Source: Paenibacillus albidus
GTDB lineage: Bacteria > Bacillota > Bacilli > Paenibacillales > Paenibacillaceae
Reading direction: 5' to 3'
DNA: 64,000 nucleotides
Assembly (NCBI RefSeq): GCF_014644435.1
Contig: NZ_BMKR01000003.1
Coordinates: 62,001-126,000 of the forward strand
The translations under genes were made by a program, and so were the position numbers. Below, piece by piece: positions 60,053 through 64,000 of this stretch. Within the stretch, counting starts at the first letter, position 1. Every line of letters starts with the position of its first letter. Under the pieces are notes generated by a model. It was not told the origin of the DNA and searched no databases. It saw nothing but the letters and a program-made list of their open reading frames with translations.

Positions 60053-61489
60053 CTACACCCCGGCCCGCTCCAGCATGCCCCGGGCAACCCATACACCCGC
60101 CGCACCCGCCTGGGCCAGGCCGCGTGTAATGCCCGCTCCATCTCCGCCACAGTACAGGCCGGAGATTTCCGTCTCGAAGGATGCGCTCAGCTTCGGCCGG
60201 GCGGAATAGAATTTCGCCTCCACACCGTAGAACAACGTATGCTCCGAAGCGATCCCCGGTGTTACCCGTTCCAGGGCCTCCACCATTTCAATCAAGCTCT
60301 TCATCGTGTTGTACGGAAGCACCAGCCCGAGATCTCCGGGTACGGCTTCCTTAAGCGTCGGCTCCAGGAATCCTTCGCTGATCCGCGTCTCGGTGGAGCG
60401 CCGGCCGCGCAGAATATCGCCATACTTCTGTACAATCACGCCGCCGCTGGACAGATCATTGGCTCTTTTGCAAATTTCCCGGGCATATTCATTCGGCTTG
60501 TCAAACGGCTCCGTGAACTTATGCGAGACCAGTAGGGCAAAGTTTGTATTCCGGGAACCCAGCGCAGGGTCTTTATAAGAGTGGCCATTGGCGGCCATAA
60601 CTCCGCTGTGATTCTCCACTACCACATGACCGGACGGATTGCTGCAAAAGGTACGGACTCGCGTGCCTACAGAGGTGTTATAAATAAACTTCCCTTCGTA
60701 CAAATGCTCGTTAATCTCCCGCATGACCACATCCGAGGTCTCTACGCGTACGCCGACATCCACCTGGTTATTGTACATTTTGAGGCGGCGTTTCTTCAGA
60801 ATCTCTGTCAGCCAGGCCGAGCCGTCGCGGCCCGGAGCAATCATCACCTGACCGGCTTCATGGTGGTCGCCATTCTTCATTGTAATCCCTGTGATCCGGT
60901 GTACTCCGTTATCCTTAACCGTCACGATATCCTCAACCTCGGCTTTGAAGGCCATATCTACACGGGGCTTCAGGTATTCATATATGGATTTCAGAATCTC
61001 CAGATTCTGCTCTGTACCCAAATGCCGCACCTGTGCTCTCAGCAGCTTAAGTCCCGCGGCATAACCACGCTGCTCAATATCACGGATGCTCTCGGTTGTC
61101 GGGTCTGTAATCAGTTCCGTGGCTCCATGCTCCAGATTGATACTATCCACATACTGAATCAGGTCCAGCACTTTGGAGGGCGCCAAATAATCGGTCATCC
61201 AGCCGCCAAACTCCGTAGTAATGTTGAACTTGCCGTCACTGTATGCACCGGCTCCGCCGAATCCCGCTGTAATCGAGCAAGCGGGCAGACAGCCGGCAAA
61301 TTCCTTACGGCCGGAAGCCGGGGGACACAGCTTGATTTTCTCCTCCAGAATCGGACAGCTCCGGCGATAGATATCATGCCCCTTGTCCACCAGCAGCACC
61401 TTCCACTGGGGCGCCTTCAGCGTCAGCTCATAACATGCGAAAATCCCGGCTGGTCCTGCTCCAACAACAATTACATCATATTTACTCAT
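60053..61489 (-). CDS. FAD-dependent oxidoreductase (NAD(FAD)-utilising dehydrogenase family)
   Basis: 478 aa; ATG 61489 after GGAGG. N-terminal FAD site VIVVGAGPAGIFACYEL, KGHDIYRRSCPILE, then TAGFGGAGAYSDGKFN. The C-terminus has GLYCGGDGAGITRGLAQAGA (FAD ribityl loop). This matches uncharacterised FAD proteins annotated as NAD(FAD)-utilising dehydrogenases. Upstream is a guanine-type purine riboswitch with a terminator, so expression should fall when guanine or hypoxanthine is high. A role in purine metabolism is therefore possible but not established. Confidence 0.9.
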   Translation of the reverse strand: MSKYDVIVVGAGPAGIFACYELTLKAPQWKVLLVDKGHDIYRRSCPILEEKIKLCPPASGRKEFAGCLPACSITAGFGGAGAYSDGKFNITTEFGGWMTDYLAPSKVLDLIQYVDSINLEHGATELITDPTTESIRDIEQRGYAAGLKLLRAQVRHLGTEQNLEILKSIYEYLKPRVDMAFKAEVEDIVTVKDNGVHRITGITMKNGDHHEAGQVMIAPGRDGSAWLTEILKKRRLKMYNNQVDVGVRVETSDVVMREINEHLYEGKFIYNTSVGTRVRTFCSNPSGHVVVENHSGVMAANGHSYKDPALGSRNTNFALLVSHKFTEPFDKPNEYAREICKRANDLSSGGVIVQKYGDILRGRRSTETRISEGFLEPTLKEAVPGDLGLVLPYNTMKSLIEMVEALERVTPGIASEHTLFYGVEAKFYSARPKLSASFETEISGLYCGGDGAGITRGLAQAGAAGVWVARGMLERAGV

Positions 61490-61540
61490 CTGTTCCTCCA
61501 CTGCGATCGGATTTTGATAGGAATGTACTAGAGAACGACA

Positions 61541-61592
61541 AAAATCCCGGCTACTTCATAGGTATGCCAAAGCACCCTATCCGTAGCCAGGA
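61541..61592 (-). terminator. Riboswitch-controlled terminator before the FAD oxidoreductase
   Basis: Minus strand CC(T)GGCTACGGATAGG pairs with CCTATGAAGTAGCCGGG, followed by ATTTTTG. The 5' half overlaps the 3' strand of aptamer P1, so the two folds exclude each other. Confidence 0.82.
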
Positions 61593-61647
61593 ATTTACGG
61601 TTCCCTGTAGAAACCCCCAAACCTTATCTTTGAGGATATACGAACAG
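61577..61647 (-). ncRNA. Purine riboswitch, guanine type
   Basis: Minus strand in order: P1 CTGTTCGTA, J1/2 TATCC, P2 CCTCAAA with loop GATAAGG and TTTGGGG, J2/3 GTTTCTAC, P3 with loop CCGTAAA, then GGCTACG and P1' TACGGATAG. The consensus loop GATATGG is GATAAGG here. The base that selects the ligand is C (61586, in GGCTACG), as in guanine-sensing members. P1 forms about nine pairs. Confidence 0.88.
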
Positions 61648-61814
61648 CAACATTCAGATTGAATGAGACAATTGGATTTTATCGAACATAAGCGAATGTG
61701 TCAAGAGTATATTCAATAAATCATTCGTATTTTCGCATATATAAACCAATTCCAGACTCAACAAAGTTTGATTTCATCCATAAAAGCGAACATTAATTTA
61801 AATAATCTCCTCTT

Positions 61815-62070
61815 ATATAAACTGAACTTGTAATTTTTTTATTTGGGATTGGATCGTGACTACAGCGAATGTTTGGACTTCCGGCCGCTGCCCGTCTGCA
61901 GATTTCTTTATTTATACCGTGGTTCTCGGTTGAAATCTGCAGGGCAGCTTATGCTTACGATGCGAGCTTTCCTGCGGAAAGCTTTCGGGCGGTCGCTTCC
62001 GCTCCTCCAGTTCCAAAATCCCCCTCCGTCACTTTTCCCTTATTCTTAATTTTTCAGGTTCAATCTATAT
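61815..62070. mobile_element. MITE-like element, copy 2 (256 bp)
   Basis: Ends ATATAAACTGAACTTG (61815-61830) and CAGGTTCAATCTATAT (62055-62070) are imperfect inverted repeats. It shares internal blocks with 27450-27667 but has an extra segment with the inverted pair GAGCTTTC/GAAAGCTT. Together with the riboswitch region it fills 61490-62130. Confidence 0.72.
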
Positions 62071-62093
62071 CAGAATTATACTTGCCGTATACA

Positions 62094-62120
62094 CAAAAAC
62101 AGATGCCAGAATGGCACCCG
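62094..62120 (-). terminator. Terminator of the PAS-GGDEF-EAL gene
   Basis: Minus strand GTGCCA-ttc-TGGCAT with outer AAC/GTT pairing, then TTTTTG. Confidence 0.7.
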
Positions 62121-62130
62121 TTATTTGCGG

Positions 62131-64000
62131 CTATACGCCGTAATCCTGCAGCGTCTCCAACAGCTGCAGAACCTCCCGCTCCGGCACAGGCCGGCTGATC
62201 AGATAACCCTGCACCTTATCGCAACCCGTGTCCTTCAGAAATTCCAGCTGGCTGGCTTCCTCAACCCCTTCAGCTACAACCTCAAGGCCCATGTTATGCC
62301 CAAGCTGCACAATGGTTTGGACGAATGATTGACTGTAGGCCTTTACGGACAGCGAATCGATGAACGTTTTATCCATTTTCAGTGTGGAAATCGGCAGCTG
62401 CTGCAAATAGCTGAGCGAAGAGTAGCCTGTGCCAAAGTCGTCCAGTGCAATGCGAATCCCGCGCGATTTCAGAAACTCCAGCTTGCTGACAATACTCTCG
62501 AAGGATTCCATAAAGATAGACTCGGTAATCTCCAGCTCCAGAAATCCCGGTTCAAGTCCGCTTTCTTGGAGGCTGTCCAGCACCATCATGGTGAAATCAT
62601 CCTGGAGCAGCTGAATTACCGAAATATTGACCGATATTTTGTAGGGATGGCCCAGACGGTCATGAATATCCTTCATAAATTGACAAGCTTCGCGGAGCAC
62701 CCACTCCCCGATATCAATAATCAGTCTGGAATCCTCGGCAACTTTGATGAAGGACAGCGGAGATACAAAACCAAGCTCCGGACTGTTCCAGCGGATCAAC
62801 GCTTCAAATCCGGAAATAAAGCCCGATCTGATATCCAGCTGCGGCTGATAATACAGCTCAAATTCATGGCCAGTCATCGCTCCGCGCAGATGCTTCTCGA
62901 TATTCATACGTTCGTTGAACGCCTCATGCATCGATTTATCGTAGAGCACATATCTGCCTTTGCCTTCCTCCTTGGCACGGTACATGGCCACATCGGCATT
63001 TTTGAGAATCTCTTCCGTAGTCGTCCCGTCTTCCGGGTAAAAGGAAATCCCGATGCTGACCGAAACGTACAGCCTGCTCTCGCCGATGAGAAAGGACTTC
63101 CGGAAAGCGCGCAGGATGTTCTCTGCCAGAGCCAGCACCGCTTTGCGGTCATCTTCATTTTTCAGAAAAATTACAAACTCATCACCGCCTAGTCTGGAGA
63201 GCATGTCGCCTGTCCGGACTACCGACTGGAGCCTCTCGCTGGCCTGACGAATCAGAATATCGCCAAATTTATGACCCAGCGTGTCGTTGATATATTTGAA
63301 ATTATCGGTATCGACGAAGAGCAGCGCTGCCTTGCCTCCGGGCCGCCGGAAATACTTCTCCATCCTATCGAGCAGACTTACGCGATTGGGCAAATCGCTT
63401 AACGAATCACTGTAAGCCAGCCTGTGCATATTCTTCTGATTCTCCAGCAGCAGATCATATTGGCCTACAAGCTCCTGCTGGGTTGCTGTAAGCTGCTCAT
63501 AAGTGGCCTCAAGCTCCTGATAGCTGTTGTTCAGCTTGAACTCCACTTGCTTGCGTGTGCTGATATCAATGAGCGAGCCCAGGAACAGCTTAATGTTGTT
63601 CTGCGGGTCCACAATTGCCTTGCCTCTGACTTCAAACCATATGTATTGATTATGTTTGGTACGCATCCGGTATTCAGTCTCATACACCGGTGTAAGTCCA
63701 GCCAAATGCTCCTGTCTGGCTTTATTGGAATACTCCTGGTCATCAGGATGGATAATGCTGAATACTCCTCCCTCAAAGGAATTGATTTCCTCCTCGGTGT
63801 AACCCATAATCTCATACCAGCGTTCGGACAGCTTATAGGTTCCGGTCTTCCAGTCCAGCTCCCACATGTAGGCCCCTGAGCCTTCCGAAGCCAGGCGGAA
63901 CCGGCGTTCACTGACCTGCAGCATATCGAACTGCTCCTGCAGTTCCACTTCGGTTGCAGCAAGCTCTTCATAGGTGGATTCCAGCTCTTCATAACTTAAG
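62131..64000 (-). CDS. PAS-GGDEF-EAL c-di-GMP signalling protein, 5' end outside window
   Basis: The frame is open to the window edge, so the start is missing; at least 622 codons are seen. A coiled coil (EELESTYEELAATEVELQEQ) is followed by a PAS domain, a second linker of the same design (QELEATYEQLTATQQELVGQ), GGDEF with intact SRLGGDEFVIFL, and EAL with GFEALIRW, ELEITES, DDFGTGYSS and AEGVEE. Both catalytic sites look intact, so it may make and break c-di-GMP. The repeated PAS-linker pattern predicts another PAS upstream. Confidence 0.93.
   Translation of the reverse strand, partial: LSYEELESTYEELAATEVELQEQFDMLQVSERRFRLASEGSGAYMWELDWKTGTYKLSERWYEIMGYTEEEINSFEGGVFSIIHPDDQEYSNKARQEHLAGLTPVYETEYRMRTKHNQYIWFEVRGKAIVDPQNNIKLFLGSLIDISTRKQVEFKLNNSYQELEATYEQLTATQQELVGQYDLLLENQKNMHRLAYSDSLSDLPNRVSLLDRMEKYFRRPGGKAALLFVDTDNFKYINDTLGHKFGDILIRQASERLQSVVRTGDMLSRLGGDEFVIFLKNEDDRKAVLALAENILRAFRKSFLIGESRLYVSVSIGISFYPEDGTTTEEILKNADVAMYRAKEEGKGRYVLYDKSMHEAFNERMNIEKHLRGAMTGHEFELYYQPQLDIRSGFISGFEALIRWNSPELGFVSPLSFIKVAEDSRLIIDIGEWVLREACQFMKDIHDRLGHPYKISVNISVIQLLQDDFTMMVLDSLQESGLEPGFLELEITESIFMESFESIVSKLEFLKSRGIRIALDDFGTGYSSLSYLQQLPISTLKMDKTFIDSLSVKAYSQSFVQTIVQLGHNMGLEVVAEGVEEASQLEFLKDTGCDKVQGYLISRPVPEREVLQLLETLQDYGV

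Overview
The window looks like chromosomal DNA of a spore-forming, low-to-mid GC Firmicute, most likely Paenibacillus or a close relative. The reasons are strong AGGAGG-type ribosome binding sites, a gerA/gerB/gerC spore germination operon with a sigma-G-like promoter, a SipW/TasA/SinR/SinI biofilm matrix locus, CsoR-CopZ-CopA copper control, many two-component and ECF systems, and intergenic regions filled with short repeated words. No rRNA, tRNA, CRISPR array or intact insertion sequence was seen.

Layout. 1-4 kb: metal efflux (a P1B-type ATPase cut by the window edge and a CDF exporter, each behind an ArsR-type operator, with an ArsR/SmtB repressor nearby) around a PadR-CPBP pair. 4-8.7 kb: response regulator, histidine kinase and a LanFEG-like ABC exporter in one minus-strand operon. 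8.7-14.8 kb: an EAL phosphodiesterase broken by a 13-bp duplication, a flavin-type stress protein, a CorA-like membrane protein, and a hybrid kinase behind a cobalamin-binding sensor with the CarH W-x9-EH motif. 15-18.2 kb: TPP riboswitch and a ThiYXZ-type transporter. 18.2-22.3 kb: word arrays, a frameshifted regulator-like gene, and a TetR-controlled reductase-hydrolase fusion. 22.3-26.5 kb: ger operon. 26.6-30.5 kb: nitroreductase, MITE-like element, ECF sigma module 1. 31-34.3 kb: copper regulon. 34.4-41 kb: DUF5317 protein, GGDEF/HD-GYP protein, DHA2 drug exporter with PadR, aldo/keto reductase. 41.2-45.6 kb: biofilm matrix locus. 45.9-50.1 kb: odhA-odhB. 50.7-54.5 kb: SDR-MerR pair, ECF module 2, XRE membrane-protein pair. 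54.7-58.5 kb: LytS/LytTR system with an OFA-family transporter. 58.6-64 kb: nucleotidyltransferase, VanZ remnant, FAD oxidoreductase behind a guanine-type riboswitch, second MITE-like copy, PAS-GGDEF-EAL protein.

The most notable system is at 41.2-45.6 kb. A minus-strand RNA with the features of a cyclic-di-GMP-I (GEMM) riboswitch directly precedes a 50-codon sinI-like gene. SinI faces sinR, and sinR lies downstream of a DUF4047-sipW-tasA-tasA operon whose upstream region carries GTTCTTT boxes. This suggests a route from c-di-GMP to a SinR antirepressor to matrix genes. The window also encodes three c-di-GMP enzymes, one of them frameshifted.

A second layer is a class of intergenic arrays: four words of about 20 bp in the order + + - -, spaced about 50, 56 and 50 bp. 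It is clear in five places, with two weaker look-alikes. Three of the arrays are copies of one 210-290 bp element, and one copy abuts a truncated VanZ gene. All function calls are from reading motifs, not from database searches.
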